5,496 nucleotides of DNA from Syntrophomonadaceae bacterium (GTDB lineage: Bacteria; Bacillota; Ch66; Ch109): positions 1 through 5,496 of the forward strand of contig JAAZDI010000150.1 of the NCBI GenBank assembly GCA_012512295.1, given 5' to 3'. Below are positions 1-5,496 of this stretch, piece by piece. How positions within the stretch are numbered: position 1 is the stretch's first letter; each line of letters opens with the position of its first letter. The notes under the pieces were generated by a model. It searched no databases, was not told the origin of the DNA, and saw nothing but the letters and a program-made list of their open reading frames with translations. The translations under genes and the position numbers were made by a program.

Positions 1-200
1 GTTTCACTATCCGTTACTTCGATTAGATCGGGCAACCGAACCCCTGGCAAAAAAAGTCGGTTCTCCCGGCTTTTCTGAATGTCTAGGACCCCATCTTCAG
101 TTCTCCCCCATAGACGAACAGAAAAACCTTTACCCGCTAGCAAAATCGCCAGAGCGGTCCCCCAGCTTCCGGCTCCCAGCACCGCCACCCTTCTGCTCAC
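1..200 (-). CDS. gpsA: Glycerol-3-phosphate dehydrogenase [NAD(P)+], N-terminal part (cut by window edge)
   Basis: This is the first 66 codons of GpsA; the rest lies beyond position 1. The enzyme is cytosolic and reduces dihydroxyacetone phosphate to sn-glycerol-3-phosphate with NAD(P)H, giving the backbone for phospholipids. The translation begins MSRRVAVLGAGSWGTALAIL, which holds the dinucleotide-binding GxGxxG (GAGSWG) at residues 9-14 right after the first beta strand. Further on come RLWGR at about 30-34 and the family-typical segment LFLPGVRLPD. The start is GTG at 200-198; the frame is closed by a TAA 12 bases upstream of it, leaving only an in-frame CTG as an alternative. It follows plsY on the same strand after about 133 bases. 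Its product is the PlsY substrate, so the pairing makes metabolic sense. The N-terminal sequence is diagnostic. Confidence 0.95.
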   Translation of the reverse strand, partial: MSRRVAVLGAGSWGTALAILLAGKGFSVRLWGRTEDGVLDIQKSRENRLFLPGVRLPDLIEVTDSE

Positions 201-333
201 CAGGTCCCACCATCCTTAATCATTTCTTTCGCAGTGAGTACTAGTATGCCAAGTCTATTCCTCTGATGTTACCAACCGCCCATGCCCAAGGACGCTATCA
301 CCTATGAAACTCAAAATGACAAATCCAGGTTAG
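201..333 (-). other. plsY-gpsA intergenic region, no gene seen
   Basis: These 133 bases separate plsY from gpsA, a wider gap than elsewhere in the left gene group. I see no reading frame with a credible start and length, and no GC-rich hairpin followed by a T run. A weak promoter-like pair exists on the minus strand (TTGTCA, 17 bases, GATAGC), but its -10 box matches poorly. A second possibility is CATACTAG near position 240, which resembles the -10 element of a sporulation sigma-E promoter, but I find no matching -35. gpsA is therefore most simply read through from plsY. Confidence 0.4.
205..217 (-). promoter_or_regulatory. Ribosome-binding region of gpsA
   Basis: On the minus strand AAGGA (217-213) lies 12 bases before the GTG start, and the purine-rich GGTGGGA (211-205) lies 4 bases before it. 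Neither spacing is ideal, so initiation at this GTG may be modest. An ATG at 213-211 is out of frame with GpsA and cannot be its start. Confidence 0.45.
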
Positions 334-930
334 TTACCGAAACCGCCGAGTATCACCGATACGAGGTTCAACTCCCAAACGGAGACGCTGCAAATTAGGA
401 AGATGACGGTAGAAAACAAATCCTCCAGCCAGGAGACCAAATAAAGCTAGTCCCCAAGAATGGCCTATCCAGCCCATGACAATCGGGGCGAGGACCGCAA
501 CAGTCATTGAGCCTACGGAAACGTAACGCGTGATTAAAATAGTTAGTCCCCAAATTACCAGTAATACGAGCGCAGCCAACGGAACCAAGGCCAAAACAAC
601 TCCGCTACCGGTCGCCACTCCCCGGCCACCGCGAAAACCTAGATAGATCGGCCAATTTTGTCCAGCTATGGCTGCCAAACCGGCTAGAACCGGAATAATG
701 TTTCCGCCAACCAGCCATTTAGCTAGGAGGACCGGAATGACTCCCTTTAAAAAATCACCTAAAAAGACGAGCATTCCCCATTGAGGTCCTAATATCCGGA
801 AGGCGTTAGTGGTCCCGATATTCCCGCTACCATAAAGACGGATATCAATTCTTCGGCCATAACGACCGATCAAGTAGCCGCACGGAATAGCTCCCACCAG
901 ATAACCAATGATGACTGCCAAAACTCCCAT
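334..930 (-). CDS. plsY: Acyl-phosphate:glycerol-3-phosphate acyltransferase PlsY
   Basis: PlsY is an integral membrane enzyme that moves the acyl group from acyl-phosphate to position 1 of glycerol-3-phosphate, forming lysophosphatidate, the first committed step of phospholipid synthesis. The 198-residue product has the family's usual length and several hydrophobic segments (about 1-20, 48-66, 69-90, 108-135, 140-172). The three signature loops are present: GSGNIGTTN at 34-42, GFRGGRGVATGSG at 98-110, and RHLPNLQRLRLGVEPRIG at 175-192. The second loop has GGRGVAT where many homologues have GGKGVAT, a conservative Lys to Arg change. I chose the ATG at 930 over an in-frame TTG at 948. A CAGGGGG ribosome-binding site sits 5 bases before the ATG, and the protein then opens on its first membrane helix as in homologues. 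It lies 48 bases after der and before gpsA, which makes its substrate. Confidence 0.95.
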   Translation of the reverse strand: MGVLAVIIGYLVGAIPCGYLIGRYGRRIDIRLYGSGNIGTTNAFRILGPQWGMLVFLGDFLKGVIPVLLAKWLVGGNIIPVLAGLAAIAGQNWPIYLGFRGGRGVATGSGVVLALVPLAALVLLVIWGLTILITRYVSVGSMTVAVLAPIVMGWIGHSWGLALFGLLAGGFVFYRHLPNLQRLRLGVEPRIGDTRRFR

Positions 931-935
931 AAAAA

Positions 936-942
936 CCCCCTG
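936..942 (-). promoter_or_regulatory. Ribosome-binding site that decides the plsY start
   Basis: CAGGGGG on the minus strand lies 5 bases before the ATG at 930. It falls inside the longer reading frame that begins with TTG at 948, so it favours the ATG and argues against the six-residue N-terminal extension. Confidence 0.6.
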
Positions 943-978
943 CCCCAATATTTAGATACATCGGCGGATTCCCCAGAA

Positions 979-2301
979 CTATCTCTCTTCGCGCCGTCGA
1001 ATGATCAAGCGAATAGGGGAACCCTCAAACCCAAAATTTTTACGTATCTGATTTTCCAGGTAACGCCGGTAAGAAAAATGAAGTAACTCAGGATCATTAA
1101 CAAATATCACAAAAGTCGGCGGCTTGACTTGAACTTGGGTCCCATAAAGAACCCTTAATCGCTTGCCTTTATCTCCCGGTGGCGGATTTAATTGGGTTGC
1201 CTCATTTAAAACTTCGTTTAACGTCGAAGTAGTAACCCGAGTGGAATTTTGCTCCGCAACAAAATCAACCAACTCTAAAACCTTGCCTAGCCGTTGGCGG
1301 GTCTTGGCTGAAACATAAATAGTGGGAGCGTACTGTAAAAACAGCAAGGCATTCCGCACTTCTTTATCGTATTTATTCATCGTCCGTTCATCCTTGACCA
1401 CTAGATCCCACTTATTAATTACCAAAATTGAAGCTTTCCCAGCTTCATGGGCATAACCAGCAATCTTTTTATCCTGTTCAGTTACTCCCTCTGTTGCGTC
1501 TATGACTATTAAGACGACATCGCAACGGTCGATGGCTCTTAGTGTCCGAATCACACTGTAACGCTCAGTCCCTACGCCGATTCTCGCTTTGCGGCGTAAT
1601 CCCGCGGTATCAATTAAAACGTACCGCTGGCCGTTCCTCTCAAAAGGAGTATCAATCGCATCTCGGGTTGTCCCTGGAATTTCGCTCACAATCACCCGTT
1701 CTTCCCCGAGAAAAGCGTTTACTAAAGATGATTTACCGACATTAGGTCGACCAACTACTGCAATATGAATAACGTCCTCATCTTTTTCTTCTACCTCTGC
1801 CTTGGGTAATCGCTCAACGATCATATCGAGCAGGTCGCCCACATTAAGGCCTTGAGCCGCGGAAACCGGCACCGGTTCCCCTAAGCCAAGACCCATTAAC
1901 TCATAATAATTTGGTGGTTTGTTAAAATTGTCTACCTTATTGGCGACCACGAGGACCGGCTTCGGGGTTCGGCGCAACATGGAAGCAATAGCCTCGTCTT
2001 CAGCAGTAATGCCGGCTCGGGCATCCAGGACCAGCAAAATCAAATCTGCTTCTTCGATCGCTATTTCAGCCTGCTTCCTGGTCTGAGTTAGGATGACATT
2101 CTCTCCAGGATCTGGAACAATCCCTCCCGTATCAATTAGAACGAACTTCTGTCCTCTCCATTCTCCTGGACGGTAGAGACGGTCTCTAGTGACTCCCGGG
2201 GTATCCTCAACAATCGCGGTCATCCCACCGATTATCCGGTTAAAAAGAGTTGATTTACCAACATTCGGTCGTCCTACAATCGCTACAACCGGCCGTGCCA
2301 T
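979..2301 (-). CDS. der: Ribosome biogenesis GTPase Der (EngA)
   Basis: Der is an essential bacterial GTPase with two GTPase domains in tandem that acts in maturation of the 50S ribosomal subunit. The 440-residue product has the normal length and layout. Domain 1 shows GRPNVGKS at 10-17, DTPGVTRD at 33-40, DTGG at 57-60, NKVD at 121-124 and SA at 147-148. A linker rich in acidic residues (about 168-177) follows. Domain 2 shows GRPNVGKS at 184-191, PGTTRD at 209-214, DTAG at 231-234, NKWD at 296-299 and SAKT at 331-334. The C-terminal KH-like domain covers about 355-440, with PPTFVIFVN and YRRYLENQIR, and ends in a basic tail. All nucleotide-binding motifs look intact. The ATG start has a strong GGAGG site 6 bases upstream. 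It lies 39 bases after the DUF512 gene and is likely co-transcribed with it. Confidence 0.98.
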   Translation of the reverse strand: MARPVVAIVGRPNVGKSTLFNRIIGGMTAIVEDTPGVTRDRLYRPGEWRGQKFVLIDTGGIVPDPGENVILTQTRKQAEIAIEEADLILLVLDARAGITAEDEAIASMLRRTPKPVLVVANKVDNFNKPPNYYELMGLGLGEPVPVSAAQGLNVGDLLDMIVERLPKAEVEEKDEDVIHIAVVGRPNVGKSSLVNAFLGEERVIVSEIPGTTRDAIDTPFERNGQRYVLIDTAGLRRKARIGVGTERYSVIRTLRAIDRCDVVLIVIDATEGVTEQDKKIAGYAHEAGKASILVINKWDLVVKDERTMNKYDKEVRNALLFLQYAPTIYVSAKTRQRLGKVLELVDFVAEQNSTRVTTSTLNEVLNEATQLNPPPGDKGKRLRVLYGTQVQVKPPTFVIFVNDPELLHFSYRRYLENQIRKNFGFEGSPIRLIIRRREER

Positions 2302-2307
2302 TTGATT

Positions 2308-2312
2308 CCTCC
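2308..2312 (-). promoter_or_regulatory. Strong ribosome-binding site of der
   Basis: GGAGG on the minus strand lies 6 bases before the ATG at 2301. It is the best Shine-Dalgarno match among the left-hand genes, fitting the need for steady Der synthesis. Confidence 0.8.
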
Positions 2313-2340
2313 AGAATACGATTTGATTATTGAGTAAACC

Positions 2341-3723
2341 CTATTTAAAACTCGATCGTAACGGATGTCTACGGGGACGTCTAGTCAGTTTCCTATTAAT
2401 TACTGCTTCAATCAGTCCCTGAGCGTTGTTCGGGGCAACCTGAACCGAAACCCCTAGGCGTTCTTCAAGGTCATCGACCGTCCAATCATCCAGGAACAAA
2501 GTGGTTCCCATTTTTAACATTACCTCTGAAATAATAACCCGGTCTGGTCGGCTAGTCAAAGACCTAGTTAACGAGTGGTAGATATCCTGACCGGTTAATA
2601 GGCCGGTAACGGTAATCGCTGGTCCGAAAAAGAGGTTGTCCACCGCGTGCAGCTTAACCTTAAGCCGGTCAATATCTTCAAAAGCCGGCAGTACTTGTTT
2701 TAAAACCAAATAGCCAAGTTGACCGGTTATCACTAATACTTCTTGGGCATGATCAAGACTTTTGGGTAAATGAGCCGCTAATTTGGTGAATTCGTCTAAA
2801 AATAACCGGGATAGCCCTACTCCATTTTCGAGCTGAGGAAAATCTTCATAAAACTCTCGAGCTGGAAAATTAACTCCAGCTAATAGATAAAACTCATCTG
2901 ACAGGAAAACAAATCGCTCGCCGCGCTGACGTTTAAACTTAAGCTGGAGTTGTTGAATTAGTTCAATACAATCCCGAGCTTCCTCGCCTGTAAAACTGCG
3001 TAAGTCTGTTAGATTTTCACGAAAGCGAGTCAGGCCAACTGGAACCACGCCTACTGAAGCAATATTAGGCCCCAATTTAGCCAGATCAAGAATGGTCTGT
3101 CGCAAATAAGCTCGATCATTAAGACCCGGACAAAGGACAATTTGGGCATGGATAGTTATCCCGCCGGCACTTAAACGTTTCAGATGTTCCATAATCCGAC
3201 CAGCGTGCCGGTTGCCCATTAGCCGAGACCGCAATTCTGGGTCAGTGGTGTGAACTGATACATAGAGCGGGCTTAAATGCCACTTCAGGATCCGTTCTAG
3301 ATCATCTTCTCGCAAGTTATTCAGGGTGACGAAATTACCATGTAAGAATGACAAACGATAGTCATCATCTTTAAGATATAGACTGGAACGCAAACCCGAA
3401 GGAAGCTGATCAATGAAACAGAAACAGCAACGGTTCTGACAATGGCGAATCCCATCAAAAACCGCCGCTTCAAAACGAATCCCTAGGTCCTCATCTTCTT
3501 CCTTAATAATCAATAATGATTCTTGATATCCATCAGGGTGGAGAACATCCAGCTTTATTTTTTCTTCAGCCGTCAAATATTGATAATCAATCAAATCTCT
3601 AACTTCATTACCGTTTATCGATAATATGATGTCTTGGGGCTGAAGACCTATTCTATCTGCCAGGCTCCCCGGTTGTATCTGAAAAACCAAAGCCCCTTTA
3701 GGCACCTTTTTGGCCTGACCCAC
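2341..3723 (-). CDS. DUF512 family protein: PDZ domain plus radical-SAM-like Cys cluster
   Basis: This 460-residue protein of unknown function belongs to the DUF512 family, which in Clostridia is commonly encoded beside der. Residues about 10-75 look like a PDZ domain (FQIQPGSLADRIGLQPQDII and INGNEVRDLIDY). Cys95, Cys99 and Cys102 then form a Cx3Cx2C cluster (HCQNRCCFCFIDQLP) of the kind that holds the 4Fe-4S cluster of radical SAM enzymes. It is followed by the conserved stretch KDDDYRLSFLHGNFVTLNNL (118-137) and barrel-like strands such as LYVSVHTT (153-160) and HAQIVLCPGLND (192-203). The C-terminal DUF512 region runs from about 225 and includes SDEFYLLAG (275-283) and a basic tail RRPRRHP (448-454). 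The start is GTG at 3723: an in-frame TGA lies 6 bases upstream and GGGGTGAT gives a well-spaced ribosome-binding site. No signal peptide or membrane segment is evident. Substrate and reaction are unknown. Confidence 0.9.
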   Translation of the reverse strand: MGQAKKVPKGALVFQIQPGSLADRIGLQPQDIILSINGNEVRDLIDYQYLTAEEKIKLDVLHPDGYQESLLIIKEEDEDLGIRFEAAVFDGIRHCQNRCCFCFIDQLPSGLRSSLYLKDDDYRLSFLHGNFVTLNNLREDDLERILKWHLSPLYVSVHTTDPELRSRLMGNRHAGRIMEHLKRLSAGGITIHAQIVLCPGLNDRAYLRQTILDLAKLGPNIASVGVVPVGLTRFRENLTDLRSFTGEEARDCIELIQQLQLKFKRQRGERFVFLSDEFYLLAGVNFPAREFYEDFPQLENGVGLSRLFLDEFTKLAAHLPKSLDHAQEVLVITGQLGYLVLKQVLPAFEDIDRLKVKLHAVDNLFFGPAITVTGLLTGQDIYHSLTRSLTSRPDRVIISEVMLKMGTTLFLDDWTVDDLEERLGVSVQVAPNNAQGLIEAVINRKLTRRPRRHPLRSSFK

Positions 3724-3728
3724 TCTTC

Positions 3729-3736
3729 ATCACCCC
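3729..3736 (-). promoter_or_regulatory. Ribosome-binding site that decides the GTG start of the DUF512 gene
   Basis: GGGGTGAT on the minus strand pairs with the GGTGAT part of the anti-Shine-Dalgarno target and ends 5 bases before the GTG at 3723. The ATG overlapping its end (3730-3728) is in another frame and would give only a ten-residue peptide. The second in-frame GTG, at codon 7, has no such site before it. Confidence 0.65.
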
Positions 3737-3756
3737 GCTGGATTAAACTTCACTCC

Positions 3757-3785
3757 ATTATGTACCAGAAACCGGGTGACGTCAA
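3757..3785 (-). promoter_or_regulatory. Vegetative (sigma-A type) promoter for DUF512-der-plsY-gpsA
   Basis: On the minus strand the -35 box TTGACG (3785-3780) is separated by exactly 17 bases from the -10 box CATAAT (3762-3757). Each box differs from consensus by one base. Transcription would start near 3750, leaving a leader of roughly 27 bases before the GTG of the DUF512 gene. It is the best promoter in the window and lies in the only intergenic gap over 100 bases apart from the one before gpsA. It suggests that the left four genes can be transcribed separately from the YIEGIA group upstream. Confidence 0.75.
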
Positions 3786-3796
3786 GCGGTTCACCC
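3774..3796. repeat. Inverted repeat GGGTGA-N11-TCACCC over the promoter -35 box
   Basis: GGGTGA at 3774-3779 is the exact reverse complement of TCACCC at 3791-3796, with 11 bases between. The -35 box (3780-3785) lies in the centre, and the 8-base palindrome TGACGTCA (3777-3784) overlaps it. The arrangement could be an operator for a dimeric repressor. A hairpin is also possible but is not followed by a T run, so it is not an intrinsic terminator. The repeat is seen directly; a regulatory role is inferred. Confidence 0.45.
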
Positions 3797-3846
3797 CTTG
3801 TACCTAAGCTGTTATATGGTGAGGGATGAGGTGTTAAGGGTGAAAC

Positions 3847-4041
3847 TTAATGTCCGACAATAATATATACCCCGTTTTCCAGATCATGAATCGCTCCGTT
3901 TAAAACTCGGCTAAGGTATAAAGATACCTTTTCTAGCTGCTCCTTATCTTCAACGATAAAAACAGGGGCTCCGCCACCAGCCACCTTTCCGTGACCCAAA
4001 GCCACAATCGCTAATACAGTTTCTTTAGGTTGAGTAGACAT
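3847..4041 (-). CDS. Small partner protein of YIEGIA (capping complex subunit family)
   Basis: This 64-residue protein resembles the short proteins encoded next to YIEGIA membrane proteins in spore-forming Firmicutes, which public annotation calls capping complex subunit for YIEGIA. No biochemical role is established that I know of. The sequence shows a short beta strand (VLAIVAL, 9-15), a glycine-rich turn GGGAPVF (22-28), an acidic amphipathic helix (about 31-48), and a C-terminal strand ending NGVYIIVGH (56-64). It has no signal peptide, membrane segment or cysteine, so it is probably a small cytosolic alpha/beta protein. The start is the ATG at 4041; only a weak AAAAGG about 13 bases upstream could serve as ribosome-binding site. 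An in-frame CTG four codons upstream is an unlikely alternative. It lies 99 bases after the YIEGIA gene, on the same strand, and ahead of the promoter of the next unit. Confidence 0.8.
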   Translation of the reverse strand: MSTQPKETVLAIVALGHGKVAGGGAPVFIVEDKEQLEKVSLYLSRVLNGAIHDLENGVYIIVGH

Positions 4042-4140
4042 AACATAAGCCAGCCTTTTCCGTTATTTTCGGTGGTGTCTTCTGTAACTTTATATTTTCG
4101 TGATGCTACTGTTGTTATTCGAACCTAATAATTGAACTCG
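4042..4140 (-). other. Gap between YIEGIA gene and its small partner
   Basis: These 99 AT-rich bases contain no credible gene and no intrinsic terminator. A TATAAA on the minus strand (about 4089-4094) could be a -10 box, but no good -35 box lies 16-18 bases upstream. A short AT-only inverted repeat (TTATT-N7-AATAA) near 4115-4131 is too weak to interpret. Read-through from the YIEGIA gene is the simplest reading. Confidence 0.4.
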
Positions 4141-5031
4141 CTAATCCGCAGCTTGGCGGCCAACCCGCGAGGCCAAGGGACGTCGCTTAGAGCTTTCCAA
4201 TACCGGCACCCGATTAATGGCTTCAATTAAACACTCCATATCGGGCTCAATCGGCAACAGAAAGATGGCGAGCACTCCAGTATTGATATCCTTGCGGATC
4301 AAGGGGGCAAACTCCCACTCACCGATTTCTCTTTTTGAACCTAATAAGGCTGCCGCGACATGCAGGATAGCTTGGCGTTGGCCAAGGTTGTCCAGAGTCG
4401 CCCGGGCATTGTCATCTTTAGGTTTTATCAAAGCACTCAGACCTTCTTTTAATACTTTTTCCCGGTGCTCGGGCAGGCCAATGTTCATTATGACAATCCC
4501 GCCGACGGTTAACAAAGCCCCGTTAAAAACTGGCTGGCTGGGAATAACCTCAGCAATGTCGCCAACTACCTCGCCACTCATTAATTTTATGGCAATTATT
4601 TGCGCGATTACTCCGGCCGCTACCCCATAGGGCCAATCTACCAAATAAGTAACCAGACTGCTAACCATGGCTACAGCCATCACTAGATAATTACGGGCTT
4701 CAAAAACCCGGGCAATTCCTTCAATGTAGTCATTACCCCGCGGGACTAGTTCCGACTCGTCCAACTTGCCTAAAGTTTCGCGTTCCATTCGGCGAACTTC
4801 CCGAAACTGAGTGGCTGCTAGAGCCAGAAAGGTTACCGCCGTAAAATCTGGTTTCATAATGGCTGGGATGGCTACCGCCCCGATGGCGGCGGCGATAAAA
4901 CCAAAAGAAATATGAGTTACATAACCGTGAGGGTAACTCGGGTACTGGCGGTAATCAACCTTTAACAGGTAGAGGCGTGCCAGAAAACCCACTGTTACCC
5001 CCACTAAAATACTTGCCTGATACTGTTCCAA
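4141..5031 (-). CDS. YIEGIA family multi-pass membrane protein
   Basis: The 296-residue product carries the name-giving motif YIEGIA at residues 102-107 and the conserved DYRQYPSYPHGYV at 26-38, so family assignment is firm. Hydrophobic segments at about 6-23, 41-59, 63-75, 115-132, 135-151 and 170-186 suggest five or six membrane passes. The two conserved motifs lie in the loops between them. Residues about 187-296 form a mostly soluble C-terminal domain with a basic tail. The basic, charged stretch FREVRRMERE (76-85) precedes YIEGIA and may face the cytosol. The function is not established; the family is concentrated in spore formers, and I recall that a Bacillus subtilis relative has been linked to spore envelope assembly, which I could not verify. 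The start is TTG at 5031, the first possible one after an in-frame TGA 9 bases upstream; the ribosome-binding site (GAAGAAGA) is poor and close. It lies 22 bases after the 140-residue gene, suggesting translational coupling. Confidence 0.88.
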   Translation of the reverse strand: MEQYQASILVGVTVGFLARLYLLKVDYRQYPSYPHGYVTHISFGFIAAAIGAVAIPAIMKPDFTAVTFLALAATQFREVRRMERETLGKLDESELVPRGNDYIEGIARVFEARNYLVMAVAMVSSLVTYLVDWPYGVAAGVIAQIIAIKLMSGEVVGDIAEVIPSQPVFNGALLTVGGIVIMNIGLPEHREKVLKEGLSALIKPKDDNARATLDNLGQRQAILHVAAALLGSKREIGEWEFAPLIRKDINTGVLAIFLLPIEPDMECLIEAINRVPVLESSKRRPLASRVGRQAAD

Positions 5032-5053
5032 TCTTCTTCAACCCTAACCCGAT

Positions 5054-5476
5054 TTACTTAAGCTGTCCACTATCCGTACTTTCATTGAGACTTTGCTTTT
5101 GTTTTTGATTCTCATTCTCACTCTTGTTTAAGCCCCGCTCTATCGGCTCATCTGGAGCCAACTCAACGCTTGGCTCCCAAATATACTCCCGTTGAGTTTG
5201 GGCCTCAGTTTGGCTAGTCACGCTAGACACAGTTGACTGATTTTGATTATTTCGATGATCATTATCCCTGTGTAAAAAAAGTTGTTCTGCATTGTTCCGA
5301 GACTGATCCTGATTCTGTCGATCACTCTTTGCAGAATCAACCTGCAGCGAATCACTAGAATCAATTGAATCTGATATTGAAGCCAAGGGACCGGAAATCT
5401 CTTCCTTCTTAATTACCTCCCGGGTGCGCCGGCGACCAAAAAAGTTGGTCCACTCTGAGCCGCCAAAATGTTTCAT
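5054..5476 (-). CDS. Hypothetical low-complexity, probably disordered protein (140 residues)
   Basis: I do not recognise this protein. After a short N-terminal segment with aromatic and basic residues (EWTNFFGRRRTREVIKKEE, 8-26), nearly all the rest is polar and low in complexity. Ser, Gln and Asn make up 46 of 140 residues, there is no cysteine, and Met occurs only at the start. A less biased island, REYIWEPSVELAPDEPIERG (96-115), might be a short binding motif. No signal peptide or membrane helix is visible, so the protein is likely cytosolic and mostly unfolded, possibly tethered by its N-terminus. The reading frame is probably real: AAAGGAG lies 11 bases before the ATG, and the gene ends 22 bases before the YIEGIA gene on the same strand. 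It may act with that membrane protein, but this is inferred only from position. Confidence 0.7.
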   Translation of the reverse strand: MKHFGGSEWTNFFGRRRTREVIKKEEISGPLASISDSIDSSDSLQVDSAKSDRQNQDQSRNNAEQLFLHRDNDHRNNQNQSTVSSVTSQTEAQTQREYIWEPSVELAPDEPIERGLNKSENENQKQKQSLNESTDSGQLK

Positions 5477-5487
5477 TTTATTAATCG

Positions 5488-5494
5488 CTCCTTT
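5488..5494 (-). promoter_or_regulatory. Ribosome-binding site of the 140-residue gene
   Basis: AAAGGAG on the minus strand lies 11 bases before the ATG at 5476, slightly long but acceptable. It supports the frame as translated. The promoter, if any, lies beyond the window edge. Confidence 0.65.
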
Positions 5495-5496
5495 AA

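Noticed and set aside
130..213. ATG-initiated frame opening just upstream of the gpsA start
   Set aside because: It is out of frame with GpsA, stops after 27 codons and has no recognisable content.
931..948. TTG start six codons upstream in plsY
   Set aside because: The CAGGGGG site lies between this TTG and the ATG at 930, and homologues begin directly with the first membrane helix.
1542..1745. Plus-strand open frame of 67 codons
   Set aside because: It lies wholly antisense to the second GTPase domain of der, has no recognisable domain, and its composition is what antisense of a conserved gene gives.
3698..3730. ATG-initiated ten-residue leader peptide overlapping the DUF512 start
   Set aside because: Its ATG lies at the end of the ribosome-binding site of the GTG start, leaving no site of its own, and the peptide shows no attenuator feature such as a run of one amino acid.
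3790..3844. Possible intrinsic terminator after the 64-residue gene
   Set aside because: The stem has a bulge and a loop of about 36 bases, and no T run follows on the minus strand.
4042..4140. Promoter for the 64-residue gene based on TATAAA
   Set aside because: No acceptable -35 box lies at a suitable distance, and AT-rich gaps give such boxes by chance.
4217..4630. Plus-strand open frame of 137 codons
   Set aside because: It is antisense to the well-supported YIEGIA gene, its translation resembles no family I know, and no promoter or ribosome-binding site was seen for it.
1..5496. Mobile elements, CRISPR arrays, tRNA/rRNA genes
   Set aside because: No transposase or integrase frame, no regularly spaced repeat and no tRNA- or rRNA-like sequence was found on either strand by eye.

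Overview
The window is a block of tightly packed genes, all transcribed on the minus strand, so the biological reading order runs from position 5496 down to 1. Gene content and order point to a spore-forming Firmicute of the Clostridia, perhaps close to the Desulfotomaculum/Moorella/Pelotomaculum group. The main evidence is a YIEGIA-family membrane protein, its small partner, a DUF512 protein, Der, PlsY and GpsA in that order. Base composition is moderate, and GTG and TTG starts are used alongside ATG. The species cannot be named from this sequence.

Right part (5496-3847): a low-complexity, probably disordered 140-residue protein of unknown function lies 22 bases upstream of a 296-residue multi-pass membrane protein carrying the literal motif YIEGIA. 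After a 99-base gap comes a 64-residue protein that matches the small partner found beside YIEGIA proteins. No good promoter is visible for this group, which probably continues a unit that starts outside the window.

Middle (3846-3724): a 123-base intergenic region holds the clearest regulatory signal of the window. It is a near-consensus vegetative promoter on the minus strand (TTGACG, 17 bases, CATAAT) whose -35 box sits inside an inverted repeat GGGTGA-N11-TCACCC.

Left part (3723-1): the promoter should drive DUF512 (PDZ plus radical-SAM-like Cys cluster), der (ribosome-assembly GTPase), plsY (acyl-phosphate:glycerol-3-phosphate acyltransferase) and gpsA (glycerol-3-phosphate dehydrogenase, cut by the window edge). 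GpsA makes the glycerol-3-phosphate that PlsY acylates, so these two adjacent genes supply the first steps of phospholipid synthesis. Der links the unit to 50S ribosome assembly, and DUF512 has no established role.

There is no RNA gene, mobile element, CRISPR array or broken gene that I can support. The interesting content is the set of uncharacterised conserved proteins (140-residue protein, YIEGIA pair, DUF512) and the promoter/inverted-repeat region. I see no evidence of an entirely new system.
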